The position numbers and the translations under genes are program-made. Source: Paenibacillus mellifer (lineage in GTDB: Bacteria; Bacillota; Bacilli; Paenibacillales; Paenibacillaceae). From it: a stretch of 64,000 nt of DNA. The notes under the pieces were generated by a model. The model worked only from the letters and a program-made list of their open reading frames with translations. It was not told the origin of the DNA and searched no databases. Of the stretch, positions 30,125 through 41,264 are shown piece after piece; position 1 is the stretch's first letter, and each line of letters begins with the position of its first letter. The stretch lies in NCBI RefSeq assembly GCF_023195895.1, contig NZ_JALPRK010000021.1:31965-95964 (forward strand), given 5' to 3'.

Positions 30125-31192
30125 ATGGATGCGATGCAACAAATGGAGCAGCTCGTCGAGCAGCTGAACCGGTACAACTATCATTATTACACTTTGGATG
30201 AGCCGCTCATTAGCGACAAGGAATACGACCGGTTGTATGATGAATTGACCGCGCTCGAGGCGCAAACGGGGATTACTCTTCCGGATTCGCCGACGGGACG
30301 CGTGGGCGGCGAGTTGCTGGAAGGCTTTAAGCCGCACCGTCATCTGGCCCCGCTGTGGAGCCTCGACAAGGCACAAAATCAGGAGCAGTTGCTCAATTGG
30401 AACAACCGGGCTCTCAAACTGATCGCCGACTACAACAGCAAAAACCCGAACACACCCCTGCCAGATCCTACTTATGTGGTTGAGCTGAAGTTCGACGGGT
30501 TAACGCTGAACCTGACCTATACCGACGGCCTGCTTGTTCAGGCTTCTACCCGTGGGAACGGCGTTGTGGGTGAGGGAATTCTACCTCAGGTGAAAACGAT
30601 CAAATCCGTGCCGCTGACCATTCCTTACCGGGATGGGACAATTGAGGTCCAGGGTGAGGGGATCATGAATTTGTCGGTACTGGCCAAATACAACGAGACG
30701 GCGGCCGAGCCGCTGAAGAATGCCCGCAACGCTGCCGCCGGTGCCCTGCGCAACCTGAACCCGCGTACGACGGCGGAGCGGAAGCTCAGCGCTTTTTTCT
30801 ATAATGTGGGGTATTCGGATCAGCAGAAATTCCAGAATCATCAGGAAATGATGGCCTTCCTTAAAGACAACCGTTTCAAGGTGAATCCTTATGTGACGTA
30901 TCACGACAGCTTTGATAAGGTGATCGGGGCGCTTGATGAAATTGTGGAAAAGAGACCTACCCTTGATTACCTGATCGACGGAGCCGTCATCAAAATCACC
31001 GACATGCGCACCCGCGAAGTGCTAGGCTACACGGATAAGTTTCCGCGCTGGGCGGTGGCTTTCAAATTCGAAGCAGAGGAGACAACGACGATTCTCGAAT
31101 CGGTCTCCTGGAACGTTGGACGGACCGGCAATAAGTATATTTTTACAAACAAAAGTTATAAACCCGAATTATTGTTGAAACAATGTAGTTAA
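30125..31192 (+). pseudogene. ligA: Host ligA, 5' part (NAD-dependent DNA ligase, disrupted)
   Basis: ATG 30125 after AAAGGAGGG (30106-30114) starts the host ligase. Codons 1-335 are native. They cover the Ia region (YYTLDEPLISDKEYDRLYDEL), the complete adenylation domain with catalytic LKFDG (Lys122), and the beginning of the OB fold up to GRTG. The reading frame then enters the inserted element and gains 20 foreign residues before TAA at 31190. The remainder of the gene is at 57,980-58,999. The fragment could still fold as an adenylation domain, but cannot be a working ligase because the rest of the OB fold, zinc finger, HhH and BRCT are missing. Confidence 0.95.
31131..31144 (+). repeat. 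Left terminal inverted repeat of the element
   Basis: ATAAGTATATTTTT begins directly after the host hexamer CCGGCA. It matches the reverse complement of the right end at 12 of 13 positions. Confidence 0.8.
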
Positions 31193-31277
31193 TAAGGGCG
31201 GGGGGACTTTTGTTTATAAAAAGAAGAAGTAAACGAAATGAACGATATAAATACCTTTTCTAAGATGACTTTTGTTT
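31147..31277. repeat. Three copies of AAACAAAAGT in the left end
   Basis: Exact copies of the decamer occur at 31147-31156 (+), 31206-31215 (-) and 31268-31277 (-), all between the left terminus and the replacement ligA. A fourth copy is in the right end at 57943-57952. They are candidate recombinase or accessory-protein binding sites. Confidence 0.65.
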
Positions 31278-31279
31278 AA

Positions 31280-33289
<2,010 letters not shown>

Positions 33290-33408
33290 AAAAAAGACAA
33301 CTCAGAGCGGTCATGAAGGTGTGTATACTTAATAAGTGGCACACCTTTTATATTTACTTTATGCTAATAATAACTAAGGTTAGATCAAACGTAAGCGAGG
33401 TGTCTGGT

Positions 33409-33612
33409 GTGCTCAGATGGTTAGACCAAAATGAAGGAACAATGCTCAAAATAGTTAGCGTTATATTTTTAGGATATGGGACTGGTCTACTCCTCGTTAG
33501 CGAATATGCCCAGGCGTTGGAAAGTGGGTTGATTGGAATCTTGATTTATGGAATATATCGGTTTGGCTCAAAGTTTGAAGAACATTTGAACGATAATAAC
33601 GATCCTAATTGA
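33409..33612 (+). CDS. Small membrane protein of unknown function
   Basis: This is a 67-aa product if started at GTG 33409, which follows AGCGAGGTG. Two hydrophobic segments are visible (IVSVIFLGYGTGLLLV and SGLIGILIYGIYRFG), followed by an acidic, Asn-rich tail. The frame extends upstream to 33286, but that part has no convincing RBS. Function unknown. Confidence 0.4.
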   Translation: MLRWLDQNEGTMLKIVSVIFLGYGTGLLLVSEYAQALESGLIGILIYGIYRFGSKFEEHLNDNNDPN

Positions 33613-33629
33613 ATATAGGTTGTGTGTCT

Positions 33630-33938
33630 ATGAAAATAAAATGGCTAAAACTATACCGATTTATTGAGGATAACCTCAATGGTGGACTTGATGGTTTGAC
33701 AGACTTTGAATGTTTGAATGACGAGTACAATGGCTTTCAATATAGATTGTACGTCCTAAAGGATGGTTTTGATGAAGGAGATCCTAAATTAATTACGGCT
33801 GTTTTAGGAATGTACGACATCGAGTCTGAATTCGAGCACGAACCTTCGATATTCCAGATGCCAAGCACTATGATAAACAGCGTACATTGTTTTGTTAATA
33901 GGGGAGAAAGGTGGGATACAAGAAGCGGTATGTCATAA
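33630..33938 (+). CDS. Hypothetical protein
   Basis: This 102-aa protein starts KIKWLKLYRFIEDNLNGG and is acidic in the middle. ATG 33630 is the family-like start, although TTG 33609 is in frame. No domain is recognised. It lies 18 bases after the small membrane protein gene and may share its transcript. Confidence 0.4.
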   Translation: MKIKWLKLYRFIEDNLNGGLDGLTDFECLNDEYNGFQYRLYVLKDGFDEGDPKLITAVLGMYDIESEFEHEPSIFQMPSTMINSVHCFVNRGERWDTRSGMS

Positions 33939-34610
33939 GCTTTGTGATCGTGTATTACAGAATTTTGAGTTGACCCAAGTAGACTTTTGAGGGATGGGTA
34001 AACTTCAGTAGACCGCATTTTAGAGTATAGTCTACTCAGTAGACTAATATTGGTTTCCCAAACAGGTAAGTGTTGATGGGAAATCTGGAATTTTGTAAAG
34101 CGCAGACTTAGTTGCATCGTTGATGTCGCTCGTGGAAAGTATTTAGACGGTCGATTATACTGCCGTTTAATACCCTATTCATTCGCATGAATCGGGTGCA
34201 ACAACCCAGCACCTTACAACAGGATAACTCACACAGCCGCGGACATTATGTGCCAAGGAGTAACACTCTAAGATTCCTCGAGTTAGAACGATGGAGGGGC
34301 AGACCCAATTGGAGCTCTGCTCATTTTTAATTTCTAGACAGTACCCCCATTACTATTGTTTCATATAAATAGTCCCCCAAAAACATTCAACTTTCTACAA
34401 GTAGTAACTATTAAACAAAAAGAGTCTCGAGAGGTGCTTCCTCATCAAGACTCTTAGACCGATGCTTTCGGATTTGTTTTTATATTATACTGGAGAAAGT
34501 TTCATGTCAATAGGGTATTTTCAAGTGTTAAGGATACCGCAAAGAGATAATCATAGCGAGCAAATCTGACACAAGAACGGCATTATTGACGCCAAAAAAG
34601 GTGGTTAAAT
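33939..34610. other. Non-coding stretch with one hairpin
   Basis: No convincing gene is present in these 670 bp. AAGAGTCT (34420-34427) and AGACTCTT (34448-34455) form a stem that could end transcription, but it lacks a strong T tract. The rest shows only short broken frames. Confidence 0.4.
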
Positions 34611-34943
34611 TTGATAGATAACGAATCACTATACTTTGTTGAGGTGGATGGAGTCGCTCGGCTCCTTGCTTTAGATGTCAACGTGGCTGAAGAATCGGGA
34701 AAAACACGATTAACATACTTTGATACCAATCGCGATAGAACTTTCAACGGTAAAGTCATTGAGGAAAATCCATCTGGCTTTACTTTCGTATCGGAACATA
34801 AACAAACACATCACTTCCGTCTGGCCACAGCTTCTGAGTTTGACCGTGATTGGCGTATTGGCGGAATCGAGGGATCAGCACCTAACTTCAATACCGATGA
34901 CGAACTTCACGCTTGGTATCGCAAAATATTTTTAGGATTGTAG
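34611..34943 (+). CDS. Hypothetical protein
   Basis: This 110-aa soluble protein starts at TTG 34611 after AAAGGTGG. It appears to be a small beta-rich domain (VEVDGVARLLALDV, LTYFDTNRDRTFNGKVIEE) followed by a helical end. I do not recognise the family. It stands alone in the element's left cargo region. Confidence 0.45.
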   Translation: MIDNESLYFVEVDGVARLLALDVNVAEESGKTRLTYFDTNRDRTFNGKVIEENPSGFTFVSEHKQTHHFRLATASEFDRDWRIGGIEGSAPNFNTDDELHAWYRKIFLGL

Positions 34944-35188
34944 TGCTGGAGACAGTCGGGATATTAGACCAAGTTGCCCTCGAATTAAACAACAAATTTC
35001 ACAAAACTTGGTGTCCGTAGAAAGCTAGACTTGGTAAACACTGATACTTCACACGTCAACGAATGGCGGTATATTTGATTTTTGCAAAAGCTAATATCGT
35101 ACCACCCAAGGCGTTGGTACCAATATGAAAACGTTAGAAACAATCAAATTTAGCAGTAAAAGATTTTTTCGGGAAGAGGATGATGATA

Positions 35189-35404
35189 ATGTATTTTTGC
35201 AAAGAATGCGGCGGAATGCTCTTCGTCGTGGATATCGAAACCCCACCAAAACATTTGCCCAAACATGAAAAGTTAATTTATGATCGGCTTTGCAACGTAA
35301 AGTGCCATGATTGCGGCAAAATCTATTATTCGCAACCATATGACCTCGGTAAAACTATAAATCCTGTCAGGGATATTTCCAATAACAAACCCAAAAAGTC
35401 CTGA
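35189..35404 (+). CDS. Small zinc-ribbon protein
   Basis: This 71-aa protein has two CxxC pairs, CKECGG near the N-terminus and CHDCGK about 30 residues later, which should bind one zinc ion. ATG 35189 follows GGAAGAGG at 9 bases; ATG 35180 is closer to the RBS than usual. No specific role can be assigned. Confidence 0.5.
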   Translation: MYFCKECGGMLFVVDIETPPKHLPKHEKLIYDRLCNVKCHDCGKIYYSQPYDLGKTINPVRDISNNKPKKS

Positions 35405-35483
35405 TTCGTCAGCTGCTCCGCCTTCCTAAATCAGATTAAATACCACCGTACAAGATCCTGTACGAGTTGCTCACTTCATGTAC

Positions 35484-35510
35484 ATCGCTGCGTTTTCGCA
35501 GCGATTTTTA
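35484..35510 (+). terminator. Terminator ahead of the R-M regulator
   Basis: ATCGCTGCG (35484-35492) and CGCAGCGAT (35497-35505) form a perfect 9-bp stem with a TTTT loop, followed by a T run. It insulates the regulator gene. Confidence 0.8.
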
Positions 35511-35525
35511 ATTTAATATTGCTTA

Positions 35526-35536
35526 ATCGCAGCGAT
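35526..35536 (+). promoter_or_regulatory. Candidate operator of the XRE regulator
   Basis: ATCGCAGCGAT is a short palindrome (5-bp arms) 28 bp before the regulator start, and it repeats the GCAGCGAT word of the terminator stem. Its position fits auto-control by an R-M controller protein. No binding data exist. Confidence 0.35.
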
Positions 35537-35563
35537 AATGTTATTCTAAAGTAGGGTGATCAT

Positions 35564-35899
35564 ATGTTCGCATTAGGCGAGCGGTTGAAAGAAAGTCGCG
35601 AAAAATGTGGCTTAAGTCTGAAAAAAGCATATGAATTAACCGGAATAACAGATTCAAGACTTAGCAAGATTGAAAGAGGGCAGATTAGTTGTACACCTGA
35701 TGATTTAAAAAAACTTGCAAGTTTATATAACATACAATTGATACCTCTTTATGTATTAGCAGATTACCTGACTGAAGAGGATGTAAAAGAATATCAGTTT
35801 GTGTTTCGAGGAGTTTCTTCACTTGATAAGGATGAAATGCAACACATCCAGGCACAAATCGATTTTCTAAACAAAAAAAGGAAGGGTGATTTGATATGA
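35564..35899 (+). CDS. XRE-family regulator, probable R-M controller protein
   Basis: The 111-aa protein has a helix-turn-helix of the Cro/CI type at about residues 6-62 (LKESREKCGLSLKKAYELTG, DSRLSKIERG), followed by a short helical tail. ATG 35564 follows GTAGGGTGAT. It overlaps the methyltransferase start by four bases (ATGA), as in many C-protein/methyltransferase operons. It would time expression of methylase and nucleases when the element enters a new cell. Confidence 0.8.
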   Translation: MFALGERLKESREKCGLSLKKAYELTGITDSRLSKIERGQISCTPDDLKKLASLYNIQLIPLYVLADYLTEEDVKEYQFVFRGVSSLDKDEMQHIQAQIDFLNKKRKGDLI

Positions 35900-36948
35900 C
35901 TTTTAGGCTTGGGGAGTTATTTTGTGGTCCGGGAGGTATAGCTTGGGGGGCCATAAATGCGAGTGTTGATAATGACGATTTTAGAATTATTCATCAGTGG
36001 GCAAATGACTATGATGCGGATACTTGTGAAACTTATAGATTTAATATTTGTCCCGATGCACCTAATACTGTCTACCATGAGGATATACGGAAACTTGATA
36101 TGTCAAAACTAGCTCCGATTGACGCATTGGCCTTTGGTTTCCCTTGCAATGATTACAGTGTTGTTGGTGAACAAAAAGGTATGGATGGAGTTTACGGTCC
36201 TCTATATTCGTATGGGGTCAAAGCTTTAAAAATTTTTAGACCACAATGGTTTTTAGCAGAGAATGTGGGCGGGCTCAGAAATGCAAATGATGGTAAGGCC
36301 TTTACTGTGATTCTCAAAGAATTGAGAGAGGCCGGCTATAAGGTCACTCCTCATCTGTATAAATTTGAGGAATACGGTATACCTCAAGCAAGACATCGTT
36401 TGATTATTGTAGGCATCCGGAACGACATCAACGTTGAATACAAAGTTCCGTCAACTGTTCCTTATATCGGAATTGATAATACTTGTAGAAACGCAATAGA
36501 AAATCCCCCCATTCCAGAAGATGCCTTTAACAATGAATTAACAAAACAATCAGCAACAGTTGTTAGAAGACTGGAACATATCCTTCCTGGCCAGAATGCA
36601 TTCACTGCAGACCTGCCAGAGGATTTGCAGCTTAATGTTACAGGTGCGAAAATAAGTCAAATCTACAAAAGACTCGACCCAACAAAGCCTTCCTATACAG
36701 TTACAGGAAGCGGCGGAGGCGGAACACATATTTATCACTGGGAAGAGCCGCGTGCATTGACTAATAGAGAGCGGGCAAGGTTGCAGACTTTCCCTGATAA
36801 CTATAGATTCTTAGGAAGTAAAGAAAGTGTACGGAAGCAAATTGGTATGGCAGTACCTTGCCGAGGTGCGAGGATTATTTTCGAGGCAATCTTGAAGTGC
36901 TTTGCTGGAATTGAATATGAAAGTATTACTCCAAGTATAAAAGAATAA
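35896..36948 (+). CDS. C5-cytosine DNA methyltransferase
   Basis: The 350-aa protein has SAM motif I (LFCGPGGIAWG), the catalytic loop GFPCNDYS with Cys84 (FPC-N rather than the common PPCQ), motif VI AENVGG (Glu122), motif VIII QARHR at 164-168, and the late RALTNRERARLQTFPD (motifs IX-X). It would protect DNA from the convergent nucleases. The presence of a Vsr gene nearby agrees with m5C as the product. The target sequence cannot be read from the protein. Confidence 0.93.
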   Translation: MTFRLGELFCGPGGIAWGAINASVDNDDFRIIHQWANDYDADTCETYRFNICPDAPNTVYHEDIRKLDMSKLAPIDALAFGFPCNDYSVVGEQKGMDGVYGPLYSYGVKALKIFRPQWFLAENVGGLRNANDGKAFTVILKELREAGYKVTPHLYKFEEYGIPQARHRLIIVGIRNDINVEYKVPSTVPYIGIDNTCRNAIENPPIPEDAFNNELTKQSATVVRRLEHILPGQNAFTADLPEDLQLNVTGAKISQIYKRLDPTKPSYTVTGSGGGGTHIYHWEEPRALTNRERARLQTFPDNYRFLGSKESVRKQIGMAVPCRGARIIFEAILKCFAGIEYESITPSIKE

Positions 36949-36950
36949 AA

Positions 36951-36993
36951 AAACAGTTACTTTGTTGGAAAGACTAAAACAAAGTAACTGTTT
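36951..36993. terminator. Bidirectional terminator between methyltransferase and nuclease operons
   Basis: AAACAGTTACTTTG (36951-36964) and CAAAGTAACTGTTT (36980-36993) are a perfect 14-bp inverted repeat with A and T tracts outside. Confidence 0.9.
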
Positions 36994-36995
36994 TT

Positions 36996-37952
36996 TTATA
37001 CATGGAAATCCATAAAGTATTGCTCGTCATCAATCTTGTAAAAGGTAATATCTGTCCTTCCATAATTCAGCAGGTCCTGCTTCGTTACGAACGCACCGTT
37101 TCCAAGACCTAGACGGTTTCGAAAATATTCACCAAGTTGAGCATTACTAAGGGGTGTAGTAATTGCCTTATTGTTTTGTTGCTCTACCCTTAAAAGGAGT
37201 GTGTGACCATCATCTGTTATTACAGTGAAATGTTGTTTATTAAGTGGGAAGAAGTCCGTTTTCGCGATTCGTGCAGGAAGATGTATATAGGCTTGGTTTC
37301 TATTTCGCCCCGAACGCTGTCCCCAATTTAGACCGGACTTTTCTCCAACGTCACCTTTATTCGTAAGAAGAGATAGTGTAGTAGAGAAAATACCCTCCCC
37401 AGCCAAGGTGGTTATAGGCTTGTTTTCTGCATCTAAAATTTGATGTGTTGGGCGGAGAACGATATGTTCTTCAACCTCTGAATGGTTACAATAGATAGAA
37501 TTCGCTTCAATATTCTCAAAAAATTTTAATGCTTCATCTGGGTCACAGCACTCCATGATTTCTTTTCGTGATGAAACAAATGCGTTTTGTACAAAATCAG
37601 CGGAACCTGTATAAGCCAGCATTGGCGTTCCATCCTTTAGCCAAATGTATAAATTGGCATGGACTGGAGGGTTTTCGCAAACATAGCTGCAGGTAAAACT
37701 CTCCACGGCGTTTGGATATGCCTTACCATGGAGCTCTTTAAATCCCTCATGTATAGGAACACTAAGCCCGTCGTAAGGAGCCATGCCTATCAGCAATGAA
37801 ATATTTACAGAAGACATACTCTGTTCTTGAAAACTCTTTATCAACCATGATGCCATGTTTGGAGTAGCATATCCACTTAATATCAGTAAAGTATCTGCTC
37901 CCTGAAGAGAAGGAGCAAATAAGATTCTTTGCGCTATATTATTAGTGAACAT
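36996..37952 (-). CDS. NgoFVII-like restriction endonuclease, divergent PLD-type subunit
   Basis: The 318-aa protein pairs an N-terminal phospholipase-D-like domain with a C-terminal B3-like DNA-binding region (FTVITDDGHTLLLRVEQQ), as in the NgoFVII family. The nuclease motif is altered: H98-A-N100 replaces H-x-K and GSAD replaces GSxN. It may therefore be catalytically weak and act as the recognition or structural partner of the more canonical paralogue two genes upstream. It is the last gene of a three-gene minus-strand operon, 14 bp after the Z1 ATPase gene. Confidence 0.75.
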   Translation of the reverse strand: MFTNNIAQRILFAPSLQGADTLLILSGYATPNMASWLIKSFQEQSMSSVNISLLIGMAPYDGLSVPIHEGFKELHGKAYPNAVESFTCSYVCENPPVHANLYIWLKDGTPMLAYTGSADFVQNAFVSSRKEIMECCDPDEALKFFENIEANSIYCNHSEVEEHIVLRPTHQILDAENKPITTLAGEGIFSTTLSLLTNKGDVGEKSGLNWGQRSGRNRNQAYIHLPARIAKTDFFPLNKQHFTVITDDGHTLLLRVEQQNNKAITTPLSNAQLGEYFRNRLGLGNGAFVTKQDLLNYGRTDITFYKIDDEQYFMDFHV

Positions 37953-37966
37953 ACCTGACTATCCTC

Positions 37967-39847
37967 CTACACTTCCGGATCATCTTCAACCACATCATAA
38001 TACATGGTATCATGAGGAAGTTTAATATTGGGCACCCAAAGAGCCTTTCCGCCCCATCCCTTAGTTCCCGTGACTTGGTACATGGTAAGGACTACTTTGT
38101 TGAGGAATGTACCACCTAATTTCCAGTCGTTGGGGGACAACAACGCACCTGTTCCTTGAGCTACATTTCTTTCTCTACGAACTATTAAGATACCTTGTCC
38201 TGCAGGTTGCTCGGAAAGAATAGTATCAATGACAGAAAGGAATGCATTCAGCTTAAAATCTGGACTGGGAATAATATGTGACAATATCTCTTTAATAAAT
38301 CTCAAGTTCACTTGATAGTATTGCTCATCATCGGAAAAAGGTTCTAATAGTTTTGAAATACCTTCGATCGAGTCATTATCTGGATAAAACGGATAGTAGT
38401 TTGTTCCCCCCGAAATAATCTCAACATGTTTATTATCAAGCACATTCTTTCTTGTTGGATTTATTCCAATTGGATAATAGATTTTTATAGCATCAATGCC
38501 TTGCTCTATCTGAGCGATTATGGAATTGTTTGTAGCGTTAATATCCGAAAACAATTTATAAAGTTGTTCTTCTATAAAAACTTTCATCATGCCGGGATCC
38601 CTGTCGTAACCGAACATTCGACTATGTTGCCACATAGTGTCAGCCTGAGGGTTTTTACTTGTTCTTGTATAGTAAATTGTCTGCAGACCAGGGAATGTGA
38701 CACCCCTGCCAAGGGTATTTCCGCCGATGATAAAATTACATCCTCGTTCATATTCTTTGCTTTCAACGTTTGTCTTACCGTTCATGACAAGGACTTTTAT
38801 ACTTTTATTTTCCAGCAATTCCTTGGTAATCTTGTAGATATCATTGAACGGAAGTTTTCCACTTTTCTCGGGTGCTAAAGAAGCATACTGAACTTGTAGT
38901 TCTGATATAAAATCACTATTGATGTGTTCAACACACCAGCTAAGTTCTTTTATTACATCGTCTGCGAAACTCTGGTGGACAGCTTGCCGCACACTTGGAT
39001 GTAAAAGGCAATTTGATATTTTTCCACCAGCTGCCAATATCTGTGCAGAAACAACAAGGTGGCGAATAACAACATTCCTCGTTGGTCGTGTAATTGTATC
39101 CAGATAGTCGATGCATTCGGGCTTACCGGCATTCGGGAAGAAAAAATCTCCACCCAAATAGCCATCACCTGGACGGAAGTAGTATGAAAAATAAGGGTGC
39201 CACCCTGAAGCAAGCGTCTGTAGTAAAATAGCTTGAGGGGTAGCAGTGACTTGTAGATACAAACTGCTTGATGAACCATTCTTTATAGAATCCAAATACT
39301 TATTAATCGATGACTGACTATTTCTATTTACAAGTGTGTTCAATGATGCGGCATCTGCCTCGTCGTCTACGATGAAGAGCGGATTACCCTTCATAAATCC
39401 CGTAGAATTAAATACATTTGCCCACAGTCTCAGCACTCGTGCATTTTTCTTTAGAACAACAATTACTGGCTTGAGTAGACTATTCTCAATAAACAACCCT
39501 GAATCGTTCTCGCCGCAAATACAGAAACCGTCCAAATCGTTCCTGACACGTTCCAAGGTTTGTTGATGTAAAACAACATTGTCAGTTGTTAGCAAGATAA
39601 ATGCTGGTAAACCTAAGTCTGTTGCTTTACATATGATGCCAAACATTTGGCCCGTTTTTCCTGACTGTACATTCCCGAACAACAGTCCAATCTCATGACT
39701 TGTAAATGAAAAATTACGAATATATTGATCACCAATATCTTCAGCAGTTTTAGCGATGGACTCTGCCAATTTTATATTGCCTCGGTCTGTAATCTTTCTA
39801 AGGTATGTTTTTAAGTATTGCATTGCCGCGTGGCACCTCTCAATCAT
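37967..39847 (-). CDS. Z1-domain ATPase of an R-M system
   Basis: The 626-aa protein has Walker A FGNVQSGKTGQM near residue 63, Walker B FIVDDEADAASL near residue 165, and the Z1 signature GGNTLGRGVTFPGLQTIYYT followed by DTMWQHSRMFGYDRD near residues 375-415. Z1 proteins are SF2-like ATPases known from operons with methyltransferases and nucleases. Here it sits between two PLD-type nuclease genes and presumably powers DNA translocation or licenses cleavage. It starts at 39847 (reverse), seven bases after the upstream gene. Confidence 0.88.
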   Translation of the reverse strand: MIERCHAAMQYLKTYLRKITDRGNIKLAESIAKTAEDIGDQYIRNFSFTSHEIGLLFGNVQSGKTGQMFGIICKATDLGLPAFILLTTDNVVLHQQTLERVRNDLDGFCICGENDSGLFIENSLLKPVIVVLKKNARVLRLWANVFNSTGFMKGNPLFIVDDEADAASLNTLVNRNSQSSINKYLDSIKNGSSSSLYLQVTATPQAILLQTLASGWHPYFSYYFRPGDGYLGGDFFFPNAGKPECIDYLDTITRPTRNVVIRHLVVSAQILAAGGKISNCLLHPSVRQAVHQSFADDVIKELSWCVEHINSDFISELQVQYASLAPEKSGKLPFNDIYKITKELLENKSIKVLVMNGKTNVESKEYERGCNFIIGGNTLGRGVTFPGLQTIYYTRTSKNPQADTMWQHSRMFGYDRDPGMMKVFIEEQLYKLFSDINATNNSIIAQIEQGIDAIKIYYPIGINPTRKNVLDNKHVEIISGGTNYYPFYPDNDSIEGISKLLEPFSDDEQYYQVNLRFIKEILSHIIPSPDFKLNAFLSVIDTILSEQPAGQGILIVRRERNVAQGTGALLSPNDWKLGGTFLNKVVLTMYQVTGTKGWGGKALWVPNIKLPHDTMYYDVVEDDPEV

Positions 39848-39853
39848 TCAAAG

Positions 39854-40990
39854 CTATTGTTTCAAACGTAAAATCCACACATCAAGCTCAGAGCCGTCTT
39901 CGTCCAAAGCCTTTTGGTCTGTTTTGGAAAGTACAAGGGTATCGCAGCCGTATGTTTTCAACATTTCTTTCGTAATCATTCCCTTTCGGTCTATATCAGC
40001 TTGGGTATCGTTAACAGGTGTTACAAGTCCCGCGGCCGCAAGTCTACCTTTAATCCAACGGCCAAGAATCAGTTCATCACCAACGGCGCTGAACTGTTTA
40101 TTGCCGTCACTTGTGGTATGAGCCTTAAACCAATAGCCATCATCGGTAACAACAAAAAAAATTTTATTTTTTTCAGGGTATCCTTCGGAGCGAGTAATCT
40201 CTTTACTTACGGTCAGCTGGATCTCATACCAATCACGGGATTTTCTCTTGCTTCGTGGTGCTGCATAACAGACGTTAATATTTGATTTCGTATAATGTTT
40301 ACCATCATCAAAATGCCGTTCGTCATAAGCCGGGACTTTTAAAGGCAACACAAATGAAATTTCTGTTTTATGTTTTTCATAAAGCTGTACACCAGTTTGA
40401 GGGATTTGTGTTACTCTATCGATGCCGCTAAGTGATGTATTAACTTCTCTAATTAGTGGCATACCTTCTATACAGGCAATGTTAGAAGAGCAATTCTGTT
40501 CTCCAAGCTTTTTAATAAACTCGGCGATTTCTCTGCACTCGGCAGAATCGACAGTAATCGATGAGATTTCATATTGTCGGCGATTACTGGCCTCCATTTT
40601 GATTGCTCCTAAATTTGCGGAACCAATGATCGCGGAAAAAGGTTGACCTTCATGATAAAAGCAGTATAATTTGCCGTGATACTTAAATGCTTTTACAATC
40701 CTAATTTCCCCAATTCCGGCCTCTTTCCATTTCCTGTTCAGTTCAAGCGCAGCATTATATGATCCTTCTGGCATTCCTTCTATGAAGTACATGCCAATAG
40801 TAAGAGATATACTCGATATATTGTGTTTTCCAACTAGGAAGTCAAGTTCTTCTAATGCGGCACGTGACACATATCCAACCGCAATTTCCACACGATCTGA
40901 TTTTGCAATTTCCTCATTAAAACAGCCAATAAATGTTTCTTGATCTTCGGGTACACCAAGGGGCAGTATATTAGAATATAACAGTTTCAT
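39854..40990 (-). CDS. NgoFVII-like restriction endonuclease, canonical PLD-type subunit
   Basis: The 378-aa protein has an N-terminal PLD fold with Y-H105-G-K107-LYCF and IIGSAN (Asn126), the HxK...GSxN active site used by BfiI/NgoFVII nucleases, which cut without metal. The C-terminal part (NKIFFVVTDDGYWFKAHTT) resembles a B3-type DNA-binding domain and aligns with that of the paralogue at 36,996-37,952. It is the first gene of the minus-strand operon, and starts at ATG 40990 (reverse) after AAGGAGTACTC. Confidence 0.82.
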   Translation of the reverse strand: MKLLYSNILPLGVPEDQETFIGCFNEEIAKSDRVEIAVGYVSRAALEELDFLVGKHNISSISLTIGMYFIEGMPEGSYNAALELNRKWKEAGIGEIRIVKAFKYHGKLYCFYHEGQPFSAIIGSANLGAIKMEASNRRQYEISSITVDSAECREIAEFIKKLGEQNCSSNIACIEGMPLIREVNTSLSGIDRVTQIPQTGVQLYEKHKTEISFVLPLKVPAYDERHFDDGKHYTKSNINVCYAAPRSKRKSRDWYEIQLTVSKEITRSEGYPEKNKIFFVVTDDGYWFKAHTTSDGNKQFSAVGDELILGRWIKGRLAAAGLVTPVNDTQADIDRKGMITKEMLKTYGCDTLVLSKTDQKALDEDGSELDVWILRLKQ

Positions 40991-41264
40991 TCGAGTACTC
41001 CTTTGCGCTTGCTATGATTTTTCATATTTCCGTTACGTCAACTAAATCGCAATTCAAAACGACATAATATACGAAGCAGGACATCGGTTCTATATTTGTA
41101 TCTCATTGTCGTTTATTTGGGTTAATCATTATCTTAGTAGTTGGATTCGACAATCAGGGTCGAAAGTCCTTGTAGGCAAGGGGAGATTCTCAACACTTGG
41201 TTCTGCATTCTAATGCAAATTCTATACTTGATGGCAAAAACGATATTATTTTGGGGGATTTTAA
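40991..41264. other. Divergent intergenic region, nuclease operon and vsr
   Basis: These 274 bp must hold promoters for both directions. No strong consensus promoter or long palindrome was seen; a short CCTTG/CAAGG hairpin lies near 41,170. No gene is supported. Confidence 0.3.
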
